From Gnetum montanum (taxonomy: Eukaryota; Streptophyta; Gnetopsida; Gnetales; Gnetaceae): DNA of 64,000 nucleotides. This document shows positions 1 through 11,070 of the stretch, one piece after another. The first letter of the stretch is position 1; each line of letters starts with the position of its first letter. A program made the position numbers and the translations under genes. Location: positions 122,717 to 186,716 of the forward strand of contig MNCI01001848.1 in NCBI GenBank assembly GCA_015680685.1, read 5' to 3'. The notes beneath the pieces were generated by a model. It worked only from the letters and a program-made list of their open reading frames with translations, had not been told where the DNA came from and ran no database searches.

Positions 1-13
1 TACAAGCTTGATC

Positions 14-412
14 TTAATGTTGAATATTTGCATGAGCTAAAGCTAACTCAAACATGTGAATATATTCTTCAGCTAAATAAGCTTTTCCAAGAATAAAAGG
101 CTCAGGCAAATATTTGTAAACTACCTTAAGAATATCATTGTAGTTTTGAAATCCTAATGGTGTAACTCCTTGCCAAGGATTTGCCATCTTATTCCCTTGG
201 ATAATTGAACTCTTAGACTTTCTAGATCTTCTCTTACGAATTGATAAACCAGATATAATGGGTGATCTTCTTGATCTTCTAGTTTTCACTCCACTACTTA
301 TTCGCAATTCAAAATCTTTCTTTTGTTCTTCTTCTGATAAAGAATCAGTCTTAGAATCTAGAATATCTTTTGAAACTTTCAAATTTTCCAAACTATCAAT
401 CTTCTTGGTCAT
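14..412 (-). CDS. gag: Gag N-terminal part of the Z1 retrotransposon (partial)
   Basis: The open frame starts with ATG at 412 and reads toward the left edge; the last visible 13 bases are outside it. It encodes 132 residues: an acidic, Ser-rich N-terminus (about residues 1-35), a strongly basic Arg/Ser/Lys stretch (about 40-70), then a segment with WQGVTPLGFQ and a hydrophobic helix-like tail. It lies directly downstream, on the minus strand, of LTR Z1 and its primer-binding site, which is where Gag of an LTR retrotransposon starts. I did not recognise a conserved domain in the protein itself; the Gag call rests on position. A second frame (409-618, minus) overlaps the PBS and LTR edge and is probably not translated. 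Confidence 0.5.
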   Translation of the reverse strand: MTKKIDSLENLKVSKDILDSKTDSLSEEEQKKDFELRISSGVKTRRSRRSPIISGLSIRKRRSRKSKSSIIQGNKMANPWQGVTPLGFQNYNDILKVVYKYLPEPFILGKAYLAEEYIHMFELALAHANIQH

Positions 413-511
413 GAATTGAAAATAGTATCTAATTTCTTAAGCCTTATAGTAACAAAGAATTGTTGATGTGCTAAAATTATAAGGCTTATAAACCTAGAGG
501 CTAAATTTTCA

Positions 512-529
512 GCCCTCCTTCTAGCGCCA
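512..529 (-). other. Primer-binding-site-like sequence of Z1
   Basis: On the minus strand, seven bases after the CA end of LTR Z1, the sequence reads TGGCGCTAGAAGGAGGGC. It starts with TGG as expected for pairing with a tRNA 3' CCA end. It differs from the tRNA-Asp type PBS of family 1, so the Z family uses another primer. I do not assign the tRNA. Confidence 0.5.
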
Positions 530-1802
530 AAAGAACTGTTGGTGGCCGTTTGGGACACGATCGCCAACGAGTGTCCTCGAACAGGATTGAGGTGCTTGCT
601 GGTCTCTGGCAACACCAAGGCCCAGATACCTCCAAATAGACTCAGTAGTTAATATGAGTATGTGTGTGTGCTGTTGCAGCATGCGGTTGTGAAGAATGAA
701 ACGATTGTGCTGTGTGTAAATTATAAATGATTTACTTTAAAGAGACTTAGCCAACTTTGCCAAGTACTGTGAGTTGTTGAAAGTTTCCTATTTTGTTCAA
801 CTGCCTAGTCTATGCAGTCCTTATAATACCTACTTGTAACAAATAAAATTTTGCAAAAACATTTGAGCACAACTCCACAAATCTACTCCTAATTTTCCCC
901 AGAGAAAGAAATAGTTCCACAAGAAAACTAGAAATAGAGCAAGATTCAATGGAAATAAGCAGAAAAGAAAAGAAAGCAGATTTGTGTAGACCTCAAATAT
1001 TTAAACAAGGTAAAATGACACGAGTAAACACTTCGCAATAAAGCTATCCCAAATTCAATATCTACGAATTGTTCAAACTTCCAAGGCTCAAACAAGCAAT
1101 TTCTTCAAGACAATCCTACTATGCTACCAAAAATTGCTGCGTAAACTACCACCTACGAGACTCCATTTTGGCTAAATAATAGATGTCAATGATTGCATTC
1201 AACGGAACCTTCAAAAGACTTGACAATTTCTGATTGAAATAATACAGAGATTCACTTTAAAGATAAAAAGAAGCTATTCTGGTCCCATCAAAATACCAAA
1301 GATTTTCTGAACCTTCTTGACTACTGAATTGTTCAACGACATGAATACAAGCAGAGGCTCTCTTACAACAATCCCAATAGCAGTTCCTATACGTTGCACA
1401 ATAATAAAATTTACTACTAAAATGCTCTTAAGGCTTTTAAACACAAGCACTTCTATAGCAAAATTTTAATAGAAATTTCTATTGGGTAACAAGAACAATA
1501 AGAGTAATCTAAAAATCCCAAAATTACTTGCCAAGGATGATACTATCTAAACCACTAGCTAAACAATTTAAACAAAACAAAAATAAAACATAACTCACAA
1601 TACTATGACAAAGAGGCTGAAATCTTTTCTTTAACAAGCCATCTTACAAGCAATCTTCTTTACAAATCTTCTTTACAAATGCTCTTCTCAAAACCCAAAG
1701 TGTGTCTTCAAGTAAGAGCCCAAGTGCTAACTAATAGCCTTCCAAAGTGTGATGTATCAAGTGTCTTCTCCCAAAAATCCCCACTTCCTCCTTACCCTTG
1801 AA

Positions 1803-1818
1803 GCCTTTTTATAAGGTT
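1803..1818 (-). promoter_or_regulatory. TATA box of LTR Z1
   Basis: The minus strand reads CTTATAAAAAGGCTTC. The same box occurs at 24856-24870 in Z2 and about 39487-39500 in Z3 (CTATAAAAAGGCTTC). It divides the LTR into a U3 of about 1.75 kb to the right and an R/U5 of about 1.25 kb to the left. Confidence 0.65.
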
Positions 1819-2129
1819 CATAAGGTAGTTACATTCCTAAATATCCTAGCTAACTTTTCTCCCAAGTAAGGAGGTTACAACTTACCCATCTAGTTAGGAG
1901 GAAGTTATGTAGTTAGGAAGTTATACATCAAGTTAGGAGGAATTTATGCTAACATTAATATTTGTAAATATTATAAATTATAAATATTTTATGTAATGTG
2001 ATATTACAAATGTTTTACAAATATTTTAACATTAAGATTACAAATATTTTATGAGTAGTAACTTATATATATAATAATGTTTGAAAATTAATGTTTTAAG
2101 ACTTGGAATAATTAAAGGTAAGTCTTCAG

Positions 2130-3544
2130 CCCGTCACTTGGAATAATTAAATTATTGGTAAGTTTTGGCCATAGATTAAACTGCAACTCCAGCATCAATT
2201 GAAATATCTCTTGCTCTGCGGATTTGGTTATACACCTGCCTTAGTGTGTCTTCGTGTCTTTGTTGCCGCGTTCTATGGATTGGTATGCAATATCGAATGC
2301 TTCGTCATCGGGCATGGTTGCTATTTCGGATTACAGGTTCCAGGGGTGAATGACATTTGTGATTACCATTTTTCACTACCTGAAATTTTGAAATCAGTTC
2401 CCGATTATGATGTTGTTTCTGTTTTCAATCTTGTTGCAGCAATTACCCTGTTTCTGTATTCTCCAAGGGTGCGCAACCACAAAATTTTCCGAATTGTTTG
2501 AAAACAGTGTTGAGGCGGGTAGGGTTTGGTGGTAGAATAGTGGCATAGAAATGGATAGGATTTGGTGGTGAAATCACTCCTCAGCTACCAATGCGGACTA
2601 CCATGTAGAACAAGAGCTTACTTTTGTCGTGGTAGTGCTGGAGAAGAGGGTGATTTGAAGATGAAGATGGGGTTTGAACAAAATGCGATTCTATTTCTAC
2701 ATGTGGGCAAGGGTTTTATCTTTTTTCTTTGCTGTTGCATCCACGGCAAAGGGGTTTTGTCCCTCAAGGACTTGACGCGCCCATGGAGATGGTGATTGTG
2801 TTTTTTTTTGTGCCTACCTGTGCCGTGATAAGCACCGTGCGGTTGGTGGTTCTGCACTTCTGTTGCTCTGGTTAAAACACAATTTGATGAAAGAACAGGC
2901 ATTTTTTTGGACTATTTTTCCGTCAGTTGCAGCAAGAGACACTTGGGCTATGTTTGAATGTTTATTGTGGAATTTCTAACCATAGAAAATGAAGGCAAAA
3001 CAGAACAATACGTAGTCTACAACTTCATCCAAGGGCCATTAAATACGGAAGTTAAATCGAAAACAGGAGAAAAATTAATCAGAGAAAACGACCATGAATT
3101 CATCGATCTGTTTTCCTTCCTTTGTTCTCCATCTTCAAAGCCACTTTGTGCGGGGCATAATTTCAGCTGTAGCAATTTCATTCATTTTTTTCTTCCAACG
3201 CGTATAGTGGCTGGAACTGCTCTTTACCGTAAAAACGTCATTCAAATCTTACAATGGTGACTTCCATAAGGTTGATTTTAATTTCTTATTAATGCATTCA
3301 TGAACGAGGTCGACTCTTTTTAATCGATAAAACTTTTCAATTCTTTTTTCAATCTTCCCATCACACAGGAGCATGATAAATTTTCCTTTCCTTGGTATCA
3401 TCATTTGAAAGTGGAAACACTATATCTTCATTCAAAAAATTTCCACATGAAACCTCTAGTATTAAAATATCAATAGGACACAACCATCATATATTTTTTT
3501 TATTTGAATATCTTCTATGTCTCATTCGTATTTTATCACCTTTG
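2130..3544. other. Copy-specific U3 segment ('cargo') of Z1
   Basis: This stretch separates the shared U3/TATA part of Z1 from its 31-bp terminal motif and has no counterpart in Z2 or Z3. Around 2190-2900 it is richer in GC than the flanking AT-rich LTR. Short open frames occur on both strands (2199-2501 +, 2562-2795 +, 2618-2902 -, 2958-3260 +), none recognised. Its position is the same as the host-gene fragment in Z3, so a captured genomic segment is my inference. Confidence 0.45.
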
Positions 3545-3558
3545 CTGTTCCATGAAAT
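3361..3558 (-). pseudogene. Unidentified exon-like reading frame inside Z1 cargo
   Basis: On the minus strand a frame runs from the LTR tip at about 3558 to a stop at 3361, interrupted by one TGA. It reads a basic segment (KIRMRHRRYSNKKN), then the stop, then CPIDILILEVSCGNFLNED and VFPLSNDDTKERKIYHAPV. The composition looks like a real protein end rather than LTR noise. I do not recognise the family. It begins immediately after the 31-bp terminal motif, as the oxidoreductase fragment does in Z3. Confidence 0.3.
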
Positions 3559-3659
3559 GGCTAAATGTGCCAACAGTTATATTATATACGATTGTTGTAA
3601 ATGCATTAATGATTTATCTTTCAAAAAATATAAGTCACACACATCATTAACTAACAACA

Positions 3660-5189
3660 ATGTCACTTTCACATGGAAGTGATAATGCATCGTATGAAGA
3701 GAACATTCATGCAAAAACTAATGAGATATATGTTGAACAAAATTGGAGTGACCAATCTCATGCAAGGGTTTCATATGTTCATGACCACCCTTACTACACT
3801 CAAGGACTACATTCACCTAAGGAAAAAAATCCTAGAGGATATGGAGTAAGTCCTAAATCAATAAGGGCCTCAAGGCCTAGGACCTCAAAACCTAGAAAAG
3901 ATAAATCAAGGAACCATGAGAAGAACCATAGAAGCCATGGCAATTCTCCTAGTTTCTCATTTGCCTCTTCCTCTTCAATGTCTAGTTTTAACAAAAATGA
4001 ATGTAGGTATAGAGATAGAGCTCCACTATGGGGGTCAAGATAAAGATAGAAATTGAAACCAAGGGAAAAATCAAAGACATCAAAATGAGCATAGACAAGA
4101 TCATCACAATTAGATGAATAAAAATAGAAATTTTCACCATGGCATGTCTAATGATGGTGAACCCTTGTTGGACATTAAGAGCATGATGTAGATTATAGAG
4201 GTAGTTAAAATACCCCATAGGCATTGAAGAAAAAGTTGAATTAAAAGGCTTGATATGAATAACATCCTTAAATTTTCAGGAGGCTATAATTCTAATCCAC
4301 AACATCATTTACAAGCCTTCCATGATGCCTGTGTCTTACAGAACATTAATAATGAGTGACAAAAGCTTAAGCTCTTTCCTAGGATACTAGTAGACAAAGC
4401 CGAAGTGTGGTATAGATTATTGAAGCCAAATATAATCCATTGGTGGTCCACAATGTTGGAAATCTTCAACGACGAATACCAAACCTATGCGAGGGTGTCC
4501 AACCTAAGGAAATGAATCCAAGGATGGAAATAGGAGCAACATGAACCCTTGGATATGGCCTTAGATAGATACTATTCTCTACTATATAGATGTCTAGGTC
4601 ATGGTTTCTCTCAAGAAGAGAAACTTTTCCACATCATAGATGGGCTTCGTAGTCAAACGAGAGAGACCCTTAGGATTTATGCCCAAGGTTAGTTATACAA
4701 ATTAAAAGTTCATCAAATATAAAGGCTAATCAAGTGGGTGACAAAAGAAGAAGGAGAGCTATGTAAATGAGAGAATGTTGAAGGATATCACTAGGATCCA
4801 ACTCTTCAAAAGAAGAGGATTCATCTTTATGATAAGGAAAAAGAGGCAACCCTTGATGAGATGATTTCACAACAAACCTTGTCAATGCAATAGTCTATTG
4901 TTAACTTCAAGCAAGGCTATATAAGATGTTGAAATGGATAAATGAGAAAGTTACAACTTGCATAGAAGCTGTAGAGGAGAAAGTAATGCAAAACAAACCA
5001 AGTGATCACAAAAAAAGGAGGAAAAGTAACCAAGAGACAAGTAAGAACATTGATCAACAAAAAGGGGAAATGACTATAGAAGAAGAGGTGATAGACTCAA
5101 CCATTGAAGAAGATGATAGATGTGACATCTGCCTATATGACCATCCAAAGGGCTATTGCATAGTTATGTTACATCTACATGAGTATTGA
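3660..5189 (+). pseudogene. gag: Gag polyprotein of element A
   Basis: ATG at 3660 follows a leader shared with element C. Residues 1-127 are hydrophilic and rich in Ser, Lys and Arg; this part ends at a stop at 4043. The retrotransposon Gag core follows at about 4255-4740 with the typical pattern FSGGYN, HHLQAFHDACVLQN, AEVWYRLLKP, YQTYARVSNLRK, IQGWK, GHGFSQEEKLFHIIDGL and RETLRIYAQG. A Cys-His motif CDICLYDHPKGYC lies near 5129-5167 (CX2CX3HX4C). At least six in-frame stops interrupt the core; several are TAG at positions where relatives have CAG (for example GWK*EQHEP). Gag forms the cytoplasmic particle that packages element RNA; this copy cannot be translated through. Confidence 0.85.
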
Positions 5190-6128
5190 GCTTTTGCTTT
5201 TGTACAAAAGCAAATGCCTAGAAAATTACCTTTCTCATAAGGTAATTATAGACAATCCAACAACCAATTGTACTATCCTAGTGGGACTTCTTACCAATCT
5301 CAACACTATGATCAACCACAGTGGCAAAACCCACAGTCATGGGGGAGGCCATCATCAAACCAACACTACCCTTATTGTCAATCGGACCCATCTAGATACT
5401 ACATTCAACAAACTATTTTCCCAACTAGTTATACTTCCTCTACCTCAAATCACTACTACCACTCTCTCGAATATCATCAACCTACAACATCTTCCATGAG
5501 ATCACCATCTCACACCTCTCACCCTCCATCATATCCTCAATATTCTCATACTCACCTCCATCACATGTCATAGTTGACAACATAGGAAGGTTCATCACCA
5601 CAACATCAATGAAAGAATGTCACTTGTATTGCAAACATACATAGAAATGATAATGCTAGTAGATCTCCACCGTAATCTCAGAAATGTCCTTTCTTTAGGA
5701 TAGTTCCTATGTGTGAGCACAACACTCATGAATCTACTAGCTCATCCAAACTAGCACAATGCTAATTAAGTGCAACACCCTTCCTCTCACAACAAATGTC
5801 CTCCAATCCTACACAAAGGCCAACATCCATTGTTACTCCAAGACGTAACAAAAATAATGAACCTAGCATTGTGGAGAGATAGAAGAATCCATGCATTACT
5901 AATCATGATAAAGAATGCAGTCATGGGCCAGATGTCCATAAAGTTAAGATAACTCATGTTCTAAACCACTGTACATTTCAAAACCAAGTGTGTGAGCAAT
6001 AACCCATCTACGCAGCCGCCGCTAAACCAAAAGACACCTAGTGGCTTGAAAATGAAAGTCTAACATTGTTTCACAAATGCATGAAGCTTGCCTACCCACT
6101 TATTCATTCTTGTTATAGTCAAAAGCTT
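5190..6128 (+). pseudogene. Ser/Pro/His/Tyr-rich linker after Gag in A
   Basis: Downstream of the zinc knuckle, broken frames encode a low-complexity Ser-, Pro-, His- and Tyr-rich stretch (5268-5573), like the linkers of C (27945-28757), D (43880-44250) and B (15652-16044). In B and D this linker leads into protease. In A the protease is missing and the sequence resumes at a post-protease stretch near 6030. Confidence 0.6.
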
Positions 6129-6146
6129 AGTCATGGGGGAGATGTC
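6126..6146 (+). promoter_or_regulatory. Internal polypurine-tract-like motif in A
   Basis: TTAGTCATGGGGGAGATG lies at the end of the coding region. It resembles the polypurine tract that directly precedes the 3' LTR (CCAGTCATGGGGGTATGATG at 11057). Equivalent copies sit at the same place in B, C, D, G and H. Confidence 0.5.
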
Positions 6147-8164
6147 CCATCCTAAAATCAAGAATTAATAAGTGTTTTTCTTTTTTTTAACAATTTTTTT
6201 TTATCATTTTCTCATTTGTATAGAAATTTTTTTCATTCTTTTCAACTTTTTTCATACTTTGTTTTTATGTTCTTTATCAATAATCTCAATTATGAATAAA
6301 ATGACAAGATGTAGCCTAATGAGATGAGGTTTTCTCTATGTTGTCAAAGTCATGAGGGACTAATTATTTGGACAGTGAGGCCATGTCATCCATCCATCCA
6401 TCCATCCCATTAATAAGATGTTCTTACAATGGTCATAATGATATTCTTTTCCATCATCAAACTAAGAATAAACTCATAATCATTGTGCTTGGATAGAAAA
6501 GTAAAAAACCAAGGGGGAATTTGAAGGGTGTGACATCAAGGGAACTTGTGGCATCTCTTTGAGCACTTTTATATGTTCTATTATGTTGCTAAGGTTATAA
6601 CTATATCCTTGTAGATCTAACAAAAAATGGAAGTGAGAGTAGAATAAGTGCTGCCTTATCATGTCACTAGAAAGGCATGTTACCCATGTTTGAAGGTAGT
6701 CCTATGGTAAGGTTGACACAAATAAAAATAAAATAAAAGAGCACAAAATAAATTTATGAGGCTTCCAATGGAAAGACATGTTACCCATGTCTAAAGGTTA
6801 GTGGCTTTATAGAAATTAAAAAAGAAAAAAAAAATAGTACCATGAATAAACTCCTCCCATGGGAAAAACACCAAGTGATGATACTTCTTGCAATGGTGGT
6901 ACTCTTATGGTTGTAAATCCAAAAGATAAAACAATGCAATGTCATTGGAAAGTGGTTTGGACTTGGTTTTAATTTTGGAAAGAAGGGCTAATGATTACTT
7001 TATCCATTAATAACACACAAGGATACATTATGCTTATGGTAAAGCACCTCACATTCCAATTTCTACATTCCTTTCTAAAATCCATCTCATCTCACTGTTC
7101 GTATGATCATAACTTGTGGTTTTATGTAACATAGAGTTATTTTCTCAAATTGGTGGTTCTAACATGTGTGTTTTGCTAAATAGGTATGCATTATATTCAA
7201 CCCCTTTGAGGCCTATGAACATTTTTAGGTGTGGTTATACAAGGATATTAAGGGCTAGAGCTTGCTTTAGGGAGGATCCACTTGTATAAGTAATGTAACT
7301 TGTACTTGTCTAATACAACCACATCATCTTGAACCTTCCAAGTGCATAAATGTCAATTTTAAACCTTCCCTTATCATACAACCTATCTGTTCTATATCAT
7401 GGATTCAATACCTTTTTCTTACATCTTCCAAAGCTTTTAATTCCTACGATTCTATTTTCCAACATTTCCCATGCCCAAATATGAATTCTCACTTACCCTA
7501 GAAATTTAGACTCTACATGAAAATTTCCAACCAATCACAAAGCTTCATTTTCCATGTTGAGTGTCCCCATGAAATGTAAATCTGAGGCCTCTAATATTGG
7601 GTCCAACAAAAACTATAAATATGACCTTCATGATTCTTTAGAAATTATTTTCATCAATTGTAGCTAAGGGAGTTTTTGTATATTTCTCTCTTGACCAAGA
7701 GCTCTGTGCATCCAACTTCCATACATGATATCTAGCTCCATACTACTTCAGTTTTGCTATTTTTCAAACCTACTTGATCTCGAAGTGTTCCATTTAGTTG
7801 GGGGGTGCTTGTGTAGAAAACGTTTGCTAAATTTTTAAAATTTTCTATCACCCGAAAGGTATTATAAGGAAGAATGTTGAAAAACATAAGATTTTTAATG
7901 AACAATTAGTTGTATGCATGTCAGAACCTTTAATTAACATCCCTAAGGAATCATAATCATCATTATAAGCCATACATAAGGGAAAAGAAGTCATTTGCAA
8001 AGGGTTATAAAAGAAGTTAACACTTTTTGGGGCATTTTTCTTGAAATTTTTCTAACCCTGCAATCACATGAACTAGGAACTTAATAGGGACATGAGTAAG
8101 GTATAAACCTATTAATGATAAATGAAAAATACCTTAGTAACTCAGAATCCTTGATTGATTACAG
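6147..8164 (+). other. Conserved noncoding spacer of A with internal promoter-like site
   Basis: No gene is seen here. A T-rich stretch (6176-6260) is followed by segments that align with the spacers of C, G and H: CATGTTACCCATG...AAAGGT at about 6667 and 6775, and a box GAGGATCCACTT at 7273-7284 inside a purine-rich context. A TATA-like CTATAAAT lies at 7613-7620, preceded by CTAATATTGGGTCC, which resembles CATTATTGGGTATC in A's own 3' LTR. A further G-run motif (TTAGTTGGGGGG) is at 7793-7804. The spacer ends with GATTACAG directly before the ATG of the extra ORF, a good 3' splice site. A tetranucleotide repeat (CCAT)n is at about 6390-6408. Confidence 0.6.
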
Positions 8165-10890
8165 ATGGTCCCAAAAAGAGGAGGATAAGGAGGACCTTCG
8201 TAGGGGTGCAAGAAAATGCCTGAGGGATGGTAAAGGTTGACCAGGAGAACCAAGCCCACCAACTGAGCATGACGAATAGGAGGCCCAATCATTTAGCATT
8301 CACCAAGAGGCCCATGTTATAGGGAAATCAACAAAAAGACTATAGAACCAGAAGCTCAAGCACAAGGACAACACCTCACATTGTCCCAAGAATGCCTCCA
8401 AGCCATATAGAAGTGATCCTTGTTGACCACGGTCATCATGGAAATGAACTTCAAGCCATTCATGGAATTTGTCCCTAAGGCATTTAGAACTCAACTTCAG
8501 GCATCACCTTTATGGCACATCCATTCTAAAAGTGAGGAATGGTACCTCAATGAGACGTACCAATTTTGGCACAATAAAGAGGCAGGCACCACTATTAGCA
8601 TTGGTGGAATCTCTATTTCTTACTCAATTAAGTTCATTTTAGAAGCTCTAAACATACCCAAAGTGGGGGTCAAAGTAGCATACCTATCCACAAGATCTGA
8701 TGTAGAAATAAGGAAGCTATGGCTAAAATGGATATATAATAAAAAAGACAAAATATACAATGAGTTGACTCTAGAGGAGAGAATTTACTTCAAAATTGGT
8801 ACATAACATCTCTTCCCCACTAAATGGCTAAATAGGATATTAATGTATGTGGCCAAAGGAAGTGCAATCTTGATTGGCAAATACAACACCAACCTTGTCC
8901 AACTATACTTCATAAAATTTTAATAGTAGTTCAAGGAAAGGAAGGTAGGAAAGCTAACACTTCCATTCCCTTGCCTGATCAGAAAAGTTTGCAAGCGACG
9001 TGGAATCATGGTTACATTAATGAAGTTTCCAAGAGGGTCCAAAATGCTTCATTCTTTGAGTTGCTCAAACTAGTAGCACCAAGGAAAGATCATGATCAAG
9101 GGCAAGAACAAGAACCAAAGATAGAGTAAGAGCAAGAACCAAAGAAATGGCAAGAATAGTAAGTCCCATTGCCACCATTATAAGATTATAGACCCTCAAT
9201 GAGCCATATGCAACAAATTGCTAAAACTCTTAATTAAGGAAGTAGGGATGAGTCCAACCTCTTTTGAGTCATTGATGCTACTATTTAGTCCACATTTTTA
9301 GCTGATCCATCAAGGGGACATAGTTCTTTGTAATTAGGGGAAAAACCATAGTGGTCATAGAAAATATTTAGGAATGCTACATCTTTCCAAGTGGTGCTTG
9401 AAACTGGAGAAGGTGCCATAGTTGTGGTCATGTAGCACCAAGATGTGCTAGGCATAATAGAAGTTATAATAGACCACATCAAAGAATCCTTTAATGTGCC
9501 TATTATTCCCCTAGTGGACTTAACTAGAACCAGAGATGCACTAATGTTGGTCAGGACCTTGATGACTCCTACAGCTCATGAGGATGTACTCAATAGATGG
9601 CTATAGATTGGGTTGCTCATGACAACCCTTTGACATCCCCAATGATGTCATTGCAGTTCAATCTAATCTCATTGCCACCAAAGGAAAATTGATCATGGAA
9701 GAGACTAGGTTAGAGCATGTAGAAGCAAAGGTACATCAATTACAATTAGAGCTCATCGCTCTAAGGGTTGAAAGAAGGGATTTTTTTCAATTCATTACGA
9801 TTGACTAGTTGGAGAAATTTTGAATAGAGAAGCTAGGATAATTGATTGAGTAGAATAAAGTGGCTAAATAGAAGAAGGAGAAAGTGCTCTTAAATGCCTC
9901 AATTGCTAAAGCACAAGCGTACACTCATGCGAAGGCTTCGACCGCTACTTAGGAGGAAAATAATTAACTCGCTACTAACAATGTGAGGTTGACCATCATC
10001 GAGAAGTAGAAAAACATCTTAGAGGAGAGCATCTGCCAGTTGAGGGAGCAACAAGTGAGGGTTAACTAGAACATGTAGACTAGCTAGAGAGAACCAAACC
10101 CTCTCAATGAAGGTTGTACATGCCATACATCAAAAGTATACAATTACAATATGCATGTGCCAGAATGAAGCCAAAAAAGCATGAGAAGCTAAAAGAGCAC
10201 TTTTGGGACTAGATTGGCATGTACAAGAAAATCAATAAGAAAGAAATCTAGATGGCAAGGGCTTACATTAGTTTCATGTCAGTGTAGAATCTTGACTAGT
10301 AGCCCATCCTGGATAGCTATGCCTTGATCTACCAAGCAGAAGTGAAAAATAAGGATTTGCAAGTTGAGGATTTGAAAGAGTACATGATGTTAGCTAAATT
10401 TTATTATGCTAACCTAGCCATGTTAACAACAAGTCAACCCAGAAATAAACTAGAATATTAAGTAGCAACCACTTATGCTTTGTATGAGAAAGAGTTTACA
10501 TGTAGAAAAGATGCTCTATAGAAACTTCAAGTAGAAAACTCAAAAGTAGAAATAATTAAGGCTTGCTATAATGGACAAAGAGATGTTGCTTTAGACATGA
10601 CTAAGAGACTAACAGATTATCATAAATTAAGAGAAAATGCTAGGACTTTTGAGGAGGAATGGTGGTAGTTTACGACATGGTATGTGAAAGCCAATCAGAT
10701 GTTCCTACAGTTGCCATGTCCATGGTATGTACTATCTCCAGCACACATTAGATCATTAGCTTGGATGGTGCATGACCTAAGAACAAAGGAAGAGAAGTTG
10801 TAGGTACTCCTAAATTGTTAAAAATTCTAGAAGCTTGATGACAAAGGGAAGTAACTAATGGAAGAGCTACCACCTCTGGGAACTACATAG
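8165..10890 (+). pseudogene. Extra ORF of element A, function unknown
   Basis: ATG at 8165 is preceded by an acceptor-like GATTACAG. The frame covers about 908 codons to a TAG at 10888 but has many in-frame TAG, TAA and TGA codons. The N-terminus is basic (VPKRG). At 8420-8806 the frame is open for 128 codons and reads PLWHIHSKSEEWYLNETYQF, WHNKEAGTTISIGGISIS and FILEALNIPKVG. The middle (about 9690-10090) is charged and heptad-like, suggesting coiled coil. The C-terminus PPPLGTT is shared with C. Homologues lie at 30699-31468 (C) and 54567-57452 (G). It resembles the 'putative plant transposon protein' ORFs found downstream of integrase in Athila-type elements; this is from memory of the pattern, not a search. 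It has no Gag or Pol motif. Confidence 0.65.
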
Positions 10891-11055
10891 CTTTTGTAAT
10901 TTTGTTATTTTATCATGTTGTGTCTATTTTCTATAAAATACCACTATGGCATGAAAGAGTTAGTTTGTGTGTCTATTAGAGTCAGTCAATAATCCCATAC
11001 CTTCCTAATATTTTGTAAAGAACTTATTTTGTTTAACTTAAGGATGAGGTTTTAT

Positions 11056-11070
11056 CCAGTCATGGGGGTA
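11056..11070 (+). promoter_or_regulatory. 3' polypurine tract of A
   Basis: CCAGTCATGGGGGTA directly precedes the TG of the 3' LTR. It would prime plus-strand DNA synthesis. The same motif precedes the 3' LTRs of C, D and G. Confidence 0.75.

Larger units (their letters stand above)
537..3575 (-). mobile_element. Z1: long 5' LTR (about 3.0 kb) of a second retrotransposon family
   Basis: On the minus strand the LTR runs from 3575 (TGTTGGCACATTTAGCC) to 537 (ending CCAACA). The left 1.5 kb (537 to about 2050) aligns by eye with 38355-39720 (Z3) and 22839-25020 (Z2). The last ~31 bp on the right (3545-3575) are nearly identical to 41641-41671 of Z3. Between about 2100 and 3540 it does not resemble Z2 or Z3. 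To its right, at 3576, the leader of element A continues, so the Z1 element is inserted in A; the other LTR and the matching TSD (GTTAT at 3576-3580) must lie left of the window. Gag and PBS adjoin its left end, making it the 5' LTR. Confidence 0.8.

Noticed and set aside
1920-2100. AT-rich stretch as a possible replication origin or matrix attachment site
   Set aside because: Only AT content supports it, and it lies in the U3 of an LTR.
2618-2902. Minus-strand frame of 94 codons opposite a plus-strand frame
   Set aside because: Neither strand shows a recognisable domain, and both lie in the copy-specific part of an LTR; kept only as part of the cargo description.
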